Counted from the first letter of the stretch, positions 32,637-42,162 are shown. The stretch is DNA of 64,000 nucleotides from Chloroflexota bacterium (GCA_022821905.1 JAJECS010000006.1:1-64000), one strand, 5' to 3'. Numbers and translations are program-made. Notes: generated from the sequence alone by a model not told the origin.

Positions 32637-34425
32637 GCGCCATCTCCTCTCGCGCGAGGCGCGTGGCGTCCTCATCGATCACGCCCGCGTCATCCAGCAC
32701 GACGCCGTAGGTTTGCTCCGCGGCTTGCGCGTCGATCAACTCGTCCGCGACGTCCTGGCGCACCAGTTCCGCGGCACGCTCATGGGGAGCGCCGTAGCCG
32801 CCCCCGCCGGGGGTGCAGAGCATGATGAGGTCGCCTTCGCCGAGCTCCACGTTCGAGAACTTGCCCGCCGAAATTCGGTCGTAGAGGTCCTTGGCCGAAA
32901 GCCATTCCTCCGAGTCGGCCGGCTTGAACAGCAGCGCCGCGTTGCCGGCGGGCTCGCCGCCCTTGAGGCCCCATGGCCTGAACCAGGTGCGGTTCACGTG
33001 GGCGCTGATGGTGATCGGCGCCAGGCAGCGCCAGATGCGCCGCACGCCGAACCCGCCGCGGTGCGCGCCCGGCCCGGTGCTCTCGGGGATCACGCTGTAT
33101 TCCTCGATGCGCACCGGATAGCGGACCTCGATCACCTCGCAGGGCGAGTTCAGGCAGTTGCCGTTCTTGGTCACCATCGCGTCATTGCCGTCGGCGTCAA
33201 TCCGTCCGCCGCATCCCATGCCCTCGATGTGCAGCAGCACGAACGGCTCGCCGGTATCGATGTTGGTGCCGTAGATGCCCAGCAAGCCGCTGGTGCCGCC
33301 GTCGCAGGCCTGGCTGCGATCGCTCATCTGCGAAAACGCGGCAAACAGCACGTCCATGGTGTTGGGGTAGGTGTCGGAGTTGCCGCCCACGCACGATCCG
33401 GGGTAGTTGACGTTCACCACCGTTCCGGGCGGGGCCACGATGGCGATCGGCCGGTAGGCGCCGTGATTCCACGGGATGTCGTCGGGAATCATGTGGAAGA
33501 TCGTGGCGTAGGTCGCGGATGCGGTCGTGCCGAACGACTGGTTGATCGCGCCGGCGGATTGCGGATCTGACCCGGTGTAGTCCACCACGATCTCGTCCCC
33601 GCGCACGTTGACCTCCGCGGCGAAGCGGTAGGACGTGTCGGGCAGCACGCCGTCGTCTTCGATGATCCCTTCCGCCGCATAGGCGCCGTCGGGCATGCGC
33701 GCGATCGCCTGCCGCATCATCACCTCGGAGACATCCTTGATCTGCTCCGACAGCAGGTTGAATCGGTCGATGCCCAGGCGGTCGATGAGGTCGACGATGC
33801 GCCGCTCGGCCAGGTAGGTCGAGCCCACCATCGCCATCAGGTCGCCGCGCGACACCTTGGGCGTGCGCACGTTCGACGTGATGATGGCGAAGATGTCCTC
33901 CACCGGCTCGTCGTCCTTGTAGATCTTGATCGGCGGCAGCCGCAGCCCCTCCTGGAAGATGTTGCGCGTGTCGCCAAAGGCCGCCGGCACCATGCCGCCG
34001 ATGTCGGTCATGTGGGCGATGTTGGCCGCATAGGCCACCACGTCGCCCTTGTAGAAGCAGGGCTTGAGCGTCATGAACTCCGGCATGTGGCAGCCGCCGC
34101 GATACGGATCGTTGTGCAGGATTACGTCGCCGGGATGCATGTTCTCGGGACCGACTTCCTTGATGGCCCATTCGACGGTGTGCACGATGGCGCCGATGTG
34201 CGCCGGGCAAAAATCGCCCTGGGCGATCATCTGCCCTGCGGCGTCGAACACCACGCAGGAAAAGTCGCGCGCCTCGTTGAACATCGTCGAGTATGAGGTG
34301 CGCAGCATGGCCGCGCCCATCTCCTCGCAGGTGCCGATCAGGTAGTTGCGCGTGACTTCGAGTTGGACCGGGTCGTCGATGTTCAGGTCGGCGACGCTGC
34401 GTTTGGCGGATGTGTCCTGCACCAT
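32623..34425 (-). CDS. HyuB / oxoprolinase subunit B family protein
   Basis: B (beta) subunit family of hydantoinase, 5-oxoprolinase and acetone/acetophenone carboxylase, 600 residues. Typical features: LEVTRNYLIGTCEEMGAAMLRTSYSTMFNEARDFSC at the start, NDPYRGGCHMPEF (about 106-118), GSDPQSAGAINQSFG, SVGGNSDTYPNT-like region and a C-terminal TPGGGGYGAP loop. With the A subunit upstream it would use ATP to open or carboxylate a cyclic amide or ketone. Starts 1 bp after HyuA and ends inside the zinc-protein gene. Confidence 0.92.
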   Translation of the reverse strand: MVQDTSAKRSVADLNIDDPVQLEVTRNYLIGTCEEMGAAMLRTSYSTMFNEARDFSCVVFDAAGQMIAQGDFCPAHIGAIVHTVEWAIKEVGPENMHPGDVILHNDPYRGGCHMPEFMTLKPCFYKGDVVAYAANIAHMTDIGGMVPAAFGDTRNIFQEGLRLPPIKIYKDDEPVEDIFAIITSNVRTPKVSRGDLMAMVGSTYLAERRIVDLIDRLGIDRFNLLSEQIKDVSEVMMRQAIARMPDGAYAAEGIIEDDGVLPDTSYRFAAEVNVRGDEIVVDYTGSDPQSAGAINQSFGTTASATYATIFHMIPDDIPWNHGAYRPIAIVAPPGTVVNVNYPGSCVGGNSDTYPNTMDVLFAAFSQMSDRSQACDGGTSGLLGIYGTNIDTGEPFVLLHIEGMGCGGRIDADGNDAMVTKNGNCLNSPCEVIEVRYPVRIEEYSVIPESTGPGAHRGGFGVRRIWRCLAPITISAHVNRTWFRPWGLKGGEPAGNAALLFKPADSEEWLSAKDLYDRISAGKFSNVELGEGDLIMLCTPGGGGYGAPHERAAELVRQDVADELIDAQAAEQTYGVVLDDAGVIDEDATRLAREEMAHAAT

Positions 34426-34426
34426 C

Positions 34427-36451
34427 TCACTCCACCTCCAGGATGACGCTGCCTTGCGGCTCGACCCGCGCCGACCAATCGGGCGGCACGATGGCCGTGG
34501 CGTCGTCTTCCACGATCATCGCCGGACCCTTGAAGGTATTGCCCGCTCGCAGGTCGTCGCGGTGATAGAAGGGCGTCGATAGCAGACCGTCGGCCTCGGT
34601 GAAGTAGACCTCGCCCACCTTGACCGGCGCCGGCATGGGCCCGGGTGGGACATCCGGAAGCAGGACCTCCCGCCGCCGGGCGATGGCCGTTAGCCGCATA
34701 TTGACGATTTCAAAGGCCGACTCCGGGAAGCTCCAGCCGAACTGCCGGTCGTGCTCGGCGTCGAAGGCCTCGCGGGCCGCGGTGATGTCCTCGGCGGTGA
34801 TGGCGCCGCCGGCGACGGGGACCTCGAGCTCCCAATTCTGACCGTAGTAGCGCAGGTCCAGGCTGCGCTGCATGGCCGGCGGATCGCCGAAGCCCTCGCG
34901 CGCGAAGTCGTCGCGAGCGCGCTGCTCCAGATCGTCGAAGTCGCGTTGCACGGTCTCGACGTCGATGTTGTCGGAGTAGGTGATGCGCGTCTGCATGTAG
35001 TCGAACCTGGTGTCCGCCATCAGCGCGCCGAGGGCGCTGAACGCGCCGGGGAACGGCGGCACGACGACCCGTTGCATTCCGAGATGATCGGCGAGGTAGG
35101 CGCCGTGCAGGGGCCCCGCGCCGCCGAAGGCGACGAGCGCGAACTCGCGCGGGTCGATGCCCTGGTCGATGGTCAGCAGGCGCATCGTCTCGGCCATGTT
35201 GCTGTTCATGATCTCGAGAATGCCCGCCGCGGCGCGCTCCGCCGAAAAGCCGAGTTCCGCGCCGATGCGCTCCACGGCCTGACGGGCCGCCTCGGGCACC
35301 AGCTGCACGTCGCCGCCAAGCTTGAACGCCGGGTCGAGTCGGCCCAGCACCACGTTGGCGTCGGTGGACGTCGGCTCGGCGCCGCCGCGGCCATAGCTCG
35401 CCGGCCCCGGATCGGCGCCCGCGCTCTGCGGGCCGACCTTGAGCAGGCCGGCGGCGTCGAGCCAGGCAATGCTGCCGCCGCCGGCGCCGATGGAGCGGAT
35501 GTCGAGCATGGGCGTGGCGATGGGGATGCCGAACTCGAGCTCGGTGGTCGTGGTTTGCGCGGCCCGCCCGCCGGCCACCAGACAGGCGTCGAAGCTGGTG
35601 CCTCCGATGTCGGCGGTCATCAGCGGATCGAGCCCCAGGTCTTGTCCCAGTTGCAGGCTGCCGATCACCCCGCCGGCAGGCCCGCTCTGAATCATCGTCA
35701 CGGGCTCGGCCTTGGCGGTGGCGGTCGCCATCACGCCGCCGTTGCTGCGCATGATCAGCAGTCCGCGCGCTCCCTGGCGGTCCAGCTCGTCTTCGAGCGA
35801 CGTGAGGTATTCGTCGATGCGCGGCTTGAGATAGGCGTCGATCACCGTGGTGCTCGTGCGCTCGAACTCACGCCACTGCGGGAATACGTCGGAGCTGATT
35901 GAGACGTAAGCCTCGGGGTAAAGCTCCTGCACGATCTCCCGCGTGCGCCGCTCATGCTCGGGATTGAGGAACGAGAAGAGATAGCTGACGGCGATGGCTT
36001 TGACTTCCTCGGCGCGCAGGCGCTCGACCGCAGCGACCACGTCTGCTTCCTCCAGCGCCTGGACGACTTCTCCGTGCGCGCCAATTCGCTCACCCACCTC
36101 CAGGCTCAATGCGCGGTCGACCAGGTGGCGCGGCTTGCGCCAGTGCAGGTCGAAAGACTCCGGGCGCACGATGCGCTGGATGCGCAGCACGTCCCGAAAG
36201 CCCTGTGTGGTGATGAGCCCGATGCGCGGCCCGCGGCGCTCGATGAGCATGTTGGTGCCGACGGTGGTGCCGTGCACGAAGTACTCGATGGCGGCCGGGT
36301 CGATTTCGGCTTTCGCCAGCGCGTCGAAGATTCCCTGCGACGGCGAGGCGGGCGTCGTGAGCGACTTCGCGACCTGCAATCCGGTGTCGCCATCGGTGGC
36401 GATCAGGTCCGTGAATGTGCCGCCCATATCGACCGCGACGTTATGTGCCAC
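34427..36451 (-). CDS. HyuA / oxoprolinase subunit A family protein
   Basis: ATP-binding A subunit family, 674 residues with acetate-kinase-like (ASKHA) fold. The phosphate-1 loop VAVDMGGTFTDLIATDG begins at residue 5; the second phosphate motif is ADIGGTSFDACLVAGG; GGAGPLHGAYLADHLG is near 440. It would activate the substrate by phosphorylation for the B subunit. I start at GTG 36451, 7 nt after GGAG, giving the normal short lead; GTG 36469 is in frame. 188 bp downstream of the dppB-like gene. Confidence 0.92.
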   Translation of the reverse strand: MAHNVAVDMGGTFTDLIATDGDTGLQVAKSLTTPASPSQGIFDALAKAEIDPAAIEYFVHGTTVGTNMLIERRGPRIGLITTQGFRDVLRIQRIVRPESFDLHWRKPRHLVDRALSLEVGERIGAHGEVVQALEEADVVAAVERLRAEEVKAIAVSYLFSFLNPEHERRTREIVQELYPEAYVSISSDVFPQWREFERTSTTVIDAYLKPRIDEYLTSLEDELDRQGARGLLIMRSNGGVMATATAKAEPVTMIQSGPAGGVIGSLQLGQDLGLDPLMTADIGGTSFDACLVAGGRAAQTTTTELEFGIPIATPMLDIRSIGAGGGSIAWLDAAGLLKVGPQSAGADPGPASYGRGGAEPTSTDANVVLGRLDPAFKLGGDVQLVPEAARQAVERIGAELGFSAERAAAGILEIMNSNMAETMRLLTIDQGIDPREFALVAFGGAGPLHGAYLADHLGMQRVVVPPFPGAFSALGALMADTRFDYMQTRITYSDNIDVETVQRDFDDLEQRARDDFAREGFGDPPAMQRSLDLRYYGQNWELEVPVAGGAITAEDITAAREAFDAEHDRQFGWSFPESAFEIVNMRLTAIARRREVLLPDVPPGPMPAPVKVGEVYFTEADGLLSTPFYHRDDLRAGNTFKGPAMIVEDDATAIVPPDWSARVEPQGSVILEVE

Positions 36452-36639
36452 TCCTGCGCTCCAATTCACACTCAGGCCAGGGACAGACGCACCCTGAACG
36501 GCGTTTCGGCGACGCCGGCAAATCGTGCGGTCGACGCCGTCCGCGCGCCGCCGGAACGCGCCAGCCTAGAGGATATAGAAAATCCCGAAATCGCGGGCCG
36601 TGCCGTGTGCCGTCGATGGCCGGGGAGTGAGGCGCCTGT

Positions 36640-37590
36640 CTACGCGAGCCGGACGCGCGGATCGATGTAGGTGTAGAGCACGTCGACGAGAAGATTCGCG
36701 ATCACGTAGATCGTGGCCGCCAGCATCACCAGCGCCTGCACCACGGTGTAGTCGCGCGTGAGGATGGCCTTGACCAGCGTGAAGCCGATGCCCTTGCGGC
36801 TGAACACCACTTCGATGACCACCGCGCCGATCAGCAGGCTGCCGAACTGCAGGCCGACGATCGTCACCACCGGGATCAGCGCGTTCTTGAGCGCGTGGCC
36901 CCAGACGACGGTGCTCTCGCGCACCCCTTTCGAGCGCGCAGTGCGGATGTAGTCGCGGCTCATCACGTCCAGCATGGATGAGCGGGTCAGGCGGGCCACA
37001 ATCGCCGCACCGCCGATCCCCAGGGCGAGCGCGGGCATGATGAGCTCCTTGCCGTTGCCGTTGGCGATGGCCGGCAGGAGATTGTTCATATTGATGCTGA
37101 ATATGTAGATGAGTATCAGCCCAATGAGGAAATTGGGTATGGAAACGCCGAGCACCGCGATGAACTGGCTGCCGTAGTCAATCCAGGTGTGATGGCGCAT
37201 GGCGGACACCACGCCGGCCACGAGCCCGATGAAGAGCGTCACCGCCATGCCGGCCAGCGTGAGCACCAGCGTCGAGGGGAATTGCTCCGCAATCACGTCC
37301 GTGATCGGCTGCTTGGTGCGGAACGAGCGCCCAAGGTCGAGCCGCAGCACGTCCCAGAGGTAGAAGGCGAACTGCTCGGGAATCGACCTGTCGAGCCGCA
37401 GCTTGGCCCGCGCTTGCTCCAGGGCGTCGATCGAGACCGAGGTGTTGGACGTGCCGCCGGCGTCGCTGCTGTAGTAGAAGACTTCGACGGGATCGCCCGG
37501 AATCAGGCGCAGGAGGACGAACACCAGCAGCAGCACACCCAGGATCACTGGGATTGCGGCTAGCAGCCTCCGGACGATGTATCGCCCCAT
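36640..37590 (-). CDS. Dipeptide/oligopeptide ABC transporter permease (DppB-like)
   Basis: Inner-membrane subunit of a peptide ABC importer, 316 residues, six helices. The N-terminus YIVRRLLAAIPVILGVLLLVFVLLRLIPGDPV is the classic DppB opening, and the coupling loop EAA region is RTARSKGVRESTVVWGHALKNA. Pairs functionally with the DppC-like permease at 44.4 kb and the two binding proteins. The ATG at 37590 follows GGAG at 11 nt. Confidence 0.93.
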   Translation of the reverse strand: MGRYIVRRLLAAIPVILGVLLLVFVLLRLIPGDPVEVFYYSSDAGGTSNTSVSIDALEQARAKLRLDRSIPEQFAFYLWDVLRLDLGRSFRTKQPITDVIAEQFPSTLVLTLAGMAVTLFIGLVAGVVSAMRHHTWIDYGSQFIAVLGVSIPNFLIGLILIYIFSINMNNLLPAIANGNGKELIMPALALGIGGAAIVARLTRSSMLDVMSRDYIRTARSKGVRESTVVWGHALKNALIPVVTIVGLQFGSLLIGAVVIEVVFSRKGIGFTLVKAILTRDYTVVQALVMLAATIYVIANLLVDVLYTYIDPRVRLA

Positions 37591-37625
37591 GCTGCGCGTG
37601 CTCCTAGCTCACCGTGCGAACGGTC

Positions 37626-37643
37626 CCACGAGGCGCCTCGTGG
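37626..37643. promoter_or_regulatory. 18-bp perfect palindrome before dppB
   Basis: CCACGAGGC/GCCTCGTGG, a perfect inverted repeat with no loop, 36-53 bp upstream of the DppB-like start. It could bind a dimeric repressor or activator. It may also be a GC-rich accident. Confidence 0.3.
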
Positions 37644-37826
37644 AGGGCTGAGCCCATCCATCCTTCTGGTCGCCTCAGGCTCGGCAGTGTAGCCGACGGC
37701 TCATCTGGCGAGCACGCTGCCGGCGATGCGCGGGACGCCGCCGGGAGCTGCCTGGACCCGGGAACGACCTTGCGGATTCGCTGTCGTGAGACACTGCAAG
37801 CAGCCTGATTGCGGTGTCCTCGCGCG

Positions 37827-38987
37827 TTGAATATCACAAGCGTCGAGACCAAGGTGCTCGAGTTGCCCGCTCGCGATCCCCATGCGGGTCGGCGACGCCG
37901 AGGCTGGCTCGAGCGGAACCCTATCGCGAATCCGATGTCGCCCTATGTCTCTGCCGCGGCCAACATGCTGCGCTGGGTGCCGGAGTGGCCGGACTTCCTC
38001 GTCGTCGTGACGGCGGAGGACGGCACGCAAGGGGTTGGCCCAGGGAGGTACGGGCGGCCGGTGGCCGCCGTCATCCAGGATTACCTGGGTCCGCGCATCA
38101 TCGGTGAGCCTGCGCTCGCGACCGAGCGGCTCTACGACATGCTCGTCCGGCTGTGCGCGCCCTTTGGCGCCACCGGTCTTGCGTCGTACGCCGTCAGCGG
38201 CATTGACCTCGCGCTGTGGGATCTCAAGGGCAAGGCGCTGGGAAGGCCCGTCTATCAGCTGCTTGGCGGTCCGGCCCGAGACTTCGTGACGTGCTACGCC
38301 ACCTGCGGGGACACGGATTGGGTCAAGGAGCTTGGATTCTCCGCCGTGAAGGTGCCCTGTCCCTATGGCCCCGTGCACGGGCGGGACGGCGTGCAGCGCA
38401 ACATCGCGCGCGTGGCGGCGGCCCGGGAGTGCATGGGCGATGAGGCGCAGCTCATGCTCGACTGCTGGATGTCACTCGACGTGGCGTATGGCGTGCAACT
38501 GGCGGAATCGTTGCGCCCCTTCGGCCTCGCGTGGATCGAGGAGATGCTCCGCCCGGAAGACTTCGACGGCTACGCGCAGCTGCGGGCCCGCCTACCGTGG
38601 CAGACTCTGGCGACGGGTGAGCACTGGTACACGCCGTATCCCTTCAAGCATGCGGCGTCGCGCCGCCTGGTGGATATCTTGCAGCCGGACATCGCGTGGG
38701 TTGGCGGGTTGACGCCTCTGCTCAAGATCTGCGCCATCGCCGACGCCGCCGGGCTGGCCGTCATTCCGCACGGCGGGGCTGGAAGTCCCTATGGGCAACA
38801 CGCCCTCTACGCCCTCCCCGCAATCCCGCTCGGCGAGTGGTACATCGCCACGGCGCCGGGCGTTCCGCTGGAGAACGGCCCCTTGCTGCCGGGCACGGCC
38901 ATGCCCCGGAACGGCAGGCTGCGACCGTCCGACGCGCCCGGCTTCGGCGTGGAGATCGATGCCGACAAGCTGCCGGCGTTCCTTTAG
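37827..38987 (+). CDS. Enolase-superfamily sugar-acid dehydratase, rhamnonate dehydratase-like
   Basis: 386 residues. Metal ligands D212 (MLDCW), E238 (WIEEML) and E265 (TGEHWY); K175 in FSAVKVP; D288 and H315 (IPHGG) as the base dyad. The whole layout, including WMSLDVAYGVQLAESL and DILQPDIAWVGGLTPLLKI, matches L-rhamnonate-type dehydratases in the mandelate racemase group, which make 2-keto-3-deoxy sugar acids. The start is TTG at 37827; in-frame TTG 37809 is an alternative. The neighbouring reductase and lyase genes fit sugar-acid breakdown. Confidence 0.82.
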   Translation: MNITSVETKVLELPARDPHAGRRRRGWLERNPIANPMSPYVSAAANMLRWVPEWPDFLVVVTAEDGTQGVGPGRYGRPVAAVIQDYLGPRIIGEPALATERLYDMLVRLCAPFGATGLASYAVSGIDLALWDLKGKALGRPVYQLLGGPARDFVTCYATCGDTDWVKELGFSAVKVPCPYGPVHGRDGVQRNIARVAAARECMGDEAQLMLDCWMSLDVAYGVQLAESLRPFGLAWIEEMLRPEDFDGYAQLRARLPWQTLATGEHWYTPYPFKHAASRRLVDILQPDIAWVGGLTPLLKICAIADAAGLAVIPHGGAGSPYGQHALYALPAIPLGEWYIATAPGVPLENGPLLPGTAMPRNGRLRPSDAPGFGVEIDADKLPAFL

Positions 38988-39017
38988 GGACGGCGCGCCG
39001 GCGCCGGGATCTGGCTA

Positions 39018-39956
39018 ATGGAGTATCGGCGGCTGGGCCGGACGGGCCTCGAGGTGTCGCTGGTGGGGCTTGGCACCGGCGGGCCAAGCCAGTTGGGCCA
39101 GACGCGCGGCGCCACGCGTGACGTGATTCGCGACTTCGTGCGGCGCGCGCTCGACCTGGGAATCAACTATTTCGACACCGCGCCCGCGTATCACGACAGC
39201 GAAGCGCTGCTCGCCCATGCGCTGGACGGCGTGCCCCGGGACGAGACCGTGATTGCGACCAAGTATCCGAGCGTGGTCGACGTGCACGCGGACGCGCCGC
39301 CCCTCGCGCCGCCAAGCGTCATTCGCCCATCCGTCGACGAGAGCCTGCGGCGACTCCGGAGGGACGCGCTGGATATCGTGCTGATTCACGCGCTGCGGCC
39401 TGAGCTCTACGACGAATGCCGCGAGCGCCAGGTGCCTGAGTTGCTCCGCCTCAAGGACGACGGCCTGGCGCGGTTCGTCGGGATTTCCGGATGGCCGGTG
39501 ATGGTGGGCCGGGCCGTTGCCGACGGCTGGCCCGACGTAGTGATGCCGAACTACAACCTGCTCACCCACGCCGTCGAACGCCATGTGTTCCCATTGGCCC
39601 ACCGGCACGACGTGGGCGTGGTCGCCATGACGCCCGTGCGACGCGCCATGTCCGACCCCGCGCACTTGCGCGAGGTGGTGAGGCGGATGAAGAGTGCGGG
39701 ATTGGTGCCGCCCGCGTCCGTGCCGGATGCGCAGCCGCTTGATTGGCTCATCCACGGCGACGTGGGGTCGGTGATCGAGGCGGCCTACCGCTTTGCAGCC
39801 GCGCCGCGCGAGGTCGCGTGCGTGCTCACGGGCACGGCCGATCCGGCCCACCTGGCAGCAAACGTCGAAGCAGTAGGTCGCGGACCGTTGCCTGCCGCCG
39901 ACGTCAATCGATTGCGGGCAGCCTTCGGCGGCCACGACGAATACTTCGGCGACTAG
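39018..39956 (+). CDS. Aldo/keto reductase, dehydrogenase-like
   Basis: NAD(P)H-linked oxidoreductase of the AKR TIM-barrel superfamily, 312 residues. Tetrad D53, Y58 (FDTAPAYHDSEAL), K82 (VIATKYP) and H near 121 (VLIHALRP). It resembles D-threo-aldose 1-dehydrogenase/L-fucose dehydrogenase-like proteins. 30 bp after the enolase-family gene on the same strand, so probably co-transcribed with it; a sugar-oxidation pathway is plausible. Confidence 0.85.
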   Translation: MEYRRLGRTGLEVSLVGLGTGGPSQLGQTRGATRDVIRDFVRRALDLGINYFDTAPAYHDSEALLAHALDGVPRDETVIATKYPSVVDVHADAPPLAPPSVIRPSVDESLRRLRRDALDIVLIHALRPELYDECRERQVPELLRLKDDGLARFVGISGWPVMVGRAVADGWPDVVMPNYNLLTHAVERHVFPLAHRHDVGVVAMTPVRRAMSDPAHLREVVRRMKSAGLVPPASVPDAQPLDWLIHGDVGSVIEAAYRFAAAPREVACVLTGTADPAHLAANVEAVGRGPLPAADVNRLRAAFGGHDEYFGD

Positions 39957-40005
39957 AGCCGAAGACTCGCCGAGCGGACAACCGCCGCCCAGGGCAGGAA
40001 CGCAG

Positions 40006-40116
40006 ACCGCCGCCGGGCCTGGGTCGACCTGTTCCGCGAAGAGCACGAGGCTCATCCGCGGGCAGACCCTGGCCGAGGCTCACGCCCATCCTCGGCCACC
40101 CAGACCCGGCGGCGGT
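40006..40116. terminator. Branched inverted-repeat structure between convergent genes
   Basis: ACCGCCGCCGGGCCTGGGT (40006-40024) pairs with 40098-40116 at 18 of 19 positions. Inside it, GGCCGAGG (40071-40078) pairs perfectly with CCTCGGCC (40090-40097), and shorter hairpins, e.g. GAGC/GCTC at 40041-40053, fill the other loop. It lies between the ends of the reductase gene (+) and the binding-protein gene (-) and probably terminates both. A related but simpler structure follows the second binding-protein gene. Confidence 0.5.
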
Positions 40117-40133
40117 GCTGAACTCCCTAGACG

Positions 40134-42050
40134 CTAGCCGCCCTTCTTGTCGTAGAAGTCCATCGCGAATGCCTGGTCGAGCAGCGTGGAGTGCGCCACG
40201 CCACCGATCTGGTCGCTGTTGTAGAACCACTGCGCCATGGCGTCAGCCAGCGGGATGTTGACGGCGGCCTCCTGGATCAGGCGGTTCGCCTCCATCCACA
40301 TCTCGGCGCGCTTGGACTCGTCGAACTCGGCGCGAGCCCCGTCGAGCAATGCGTCGATGGGGTCGCCCTCGGTCGCCACGCCCGGCTCACCGTTGTAGTT
40401 GAGGAATGCGAACGCGCGGCCAGGCAGCCCGTAGTTCGACGTGTGGTACTTGGCGTACAGCACGTCGGCGTCGGGGCCACGCCCGCCGGTCCACTGGTGG
40501 GTGTACTTCCCTTGTGCCATGTCGTTGATGTAGGTCGCGAACTCGACGTTCGGGATGTCCACGAAGATGCCAATGCTGGACTCGATGTCCAGCTTGTACA
40601 GCTCGCTCAGCGGGTTGGGCGTGTTGGGGAACTCAACCTGCATGCGCTGACCGTCGCGGTAGCGGAAGCCGTCGTCACCGCGCGCGTAGCCGGCGTCGTC
40701 CAACAGCTGGTTGGCCTTGCCGACGTCCCACGGGTAGAGGTCTTCCATGGCCTCGTTGTAGCCGATGGTGCCCGGCGTGAGGATGTTGCCCGCGATGCGT
40801 GGGATGCCACCGTTACCGCGCTGCACCACGAGCTTCTTGTTGACCGCGTGGTTGAGCGCCTGGCGGACGACGATGTCGTCGGTGGGCCAGCGCGTCGAGT
40901 TGATGTGCAGGAACCACGGCATGCCCGAAGACATACGCCCAAGGATGGCGCGGTTGTCCTGCTTCGCGAAGCGCTCCATGTCGATGAATTGGAAGTGCTG
41001 GATCCAGTCCACCTCGCCGGCCTCGAAGGCCGCCGCGCGGGCCACTGCGTCCTGCGCCAGGATCTGAATGACGAACTCGTCGGGGTACGGGGCCCCCTGG
41101 TTCGTCGCCCACTCGGGCGCCCACGCGTAGTCTTCGTTCCGCTCGTAGGTGACGGAGACCTGCTCCTGCCACTCCTTGAACTTGTACGGACCCGTGCCGA
41201 CCGGGTTACGCGCGATGTCCTCGCGATACTGGATGTACGCCGCCGGTGAGGCGAACGTGATCTGACGGTCCGCCAGCACCTGCATGAACAGGGCCTGCGG
41301 GGTCTTGGTCTTCAGATCGACGGTGAACTCGTCCACCACCGTGAGGCTCTCCACGTCGCCGACTGTGCCCGCGATCTCGCCCCGCTCCAGGCTCTCGTCC
41401 AAGAAGAGCATGAAGTTGAACGCAACCGCCTCCGCGTTGAACGGCGTGCCGTCGTGGAACTGCACGTCCTGACGCAACGGGATGCGGCGCGTCAGGCGGT
41501 CATCCGAAAGCTCGGGCATGTCCGCGGCCAGCCGCGGGACGATGCGGTTGTTCGGCGCCCACGTGTACAAGGTCTCGTACATCGGGAAGCCGCTGCGGTA
41601 GGACCACTGGTCCATGCGCACCGGGTTGAACGACGTGATGGGACCCGGCGTACCCCAGGTGATCCGGCCACCGCGGGTCGGGTTCCACTCGCCGAGCGGA
41701 ACGGCTTCGTCGGAGCGGAAGAGATTGATCCCCTTCAGGGCGCCGCGCGCCGCCGTCTCGGCCTCGATCTCGACGATGACTTCCTTCTCGACGACGACTT
41801 CCTTTTCGACGACGACTTCCTTCTCGACGACGACGGCCTTCTCGACTTCCTTGATGACTTCCTGCGTCACCACCTTCTCGACCTCGACCTGCTGGATCTC
41901 GGTCACGGTGACGATCTTCTCGACCTCGACTTCCCTGATCTCAACCTCGCCCTCGCCGCACGCTGCGAGTGCCGCAACGCCGACGCCGCCCGCGAGGGCC
42001 ACAGCCCCACCGCGGAGGACGCTCCGGCGACTCAGTGACTTCCCACGCAT
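40134..42050 (-). CDS. Peptide ABC transporter substrate-binding lipoprotein, copy 1
   Basis: Captures peptides or related solutes for the Dpp/Opp importer. 638 residues, family SBP_bac_5. A Tat-type lipoprotein signal (SLSRRSVLRGGAVALAGG then LAAC) is followed by a 60-residue linker of repeated VEVEK, VVVEKEV units, then the periplasm-facing two-domain body (e.g. RIPLRQDVQFHDGTPFNAE). The start ATG 42050 follows GGAGGG. About 90% identical to copy 2. A Chloroflexota-style linker. The in-frame repeat at 41775-41846 encodes part of it. Confidence 0.93.
   Translation of the reverse strand: MRGKSLSRRSVLRGGAVALAGGVGVAALAACGEGEVEIREVEVEKIVTVTEIQQVEVEKVVTQEVIKEVEKAVVVEKEVVVEKEVVVEKEVIVEIEAETAARGALKGINLFRSDEAVPLGEWNPTRGGRITWGTPGPITSFNPVRMDQWSYRSGFPMYETLYTWAPNNRIVPRLAADMPELSDDRLTRRIPLRQDVQFHDGTPFNAEAVAFNFMLFLDESLERGEIAGTVGDVESLTVVDEFTVDLKTKTPQALFMQVLADRQITFASPAAYIQYREDIARNPVGTGPYKFKEWQEQVSVTYERNEDYAWAPEWATNQGAPYPDEFVIQILAQDAVARAAAFEAGEVDWIQHFQFIDMERFAKQDNRAILGRMSSGMPWFLHINSTRWPTDDIVVRQALNHAVNKKLVVQRGNGGIPRIAGNILTPGTIGYNEAMEDLYPWDVGKANQLLDDAGYARGDDGFRYRDGQRMQVEFPNTPNPLSELYKLDIESSIGIFVDIPNVEFATYINDMAQGKYTHQWTGGRGPDADVLYAKYHTSNYGLPGRAFAFLNYNGEPGVATEGDPIDALLDGARAEFDESKRAEMWMEANRLIQEAAVNIPLADAMAQWFYNSDQIGGVAHSTLLDQAFAMDFYDKKGG
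41775..41846. repeat. Four 18-bp in-frame repeats in binding-protein linker
   Basis: Units of the form GACGACTTCCTTCTCGAC start at 41775, 41793, 41811 and 41829; each encodes about six residues (VVVEKE-type) on the minus strand. Copy 2 (43.9 kb) carries a different number and order of these units, so the linker length varies by unit gain or loss without frame change. Confidence 0.8.
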
Positions 42051-42068
42051 AAACCATCCCTCCAATTG

Positions 42069-42102
42069 CAGGCTTTCCGAGCCTGTGCGCGAGAGGATAC
42101 CA
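42069..42102 (-). promoter_or_regulatory. Promoter and leader hairpin of binding protein 1
   Basis: Extended -10 TGGTATCCT (42102-42094) predicts a start near 42087. The RNA then begins with a 6-bp hairpin, CAGGCT/AGCCTG (42069-42085, loop CGGAA), 19 nt upstream of ATG, ending just before the GGAGGG ribosome site. Conserved in copy 2. Confidence 0.45.
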
Positions 42103-42162
42103 GCCCGCGCGGACGATTTGCACCACGCAGAGGCTGTTGACCGTGGGTCACGTTGGTCGCCA

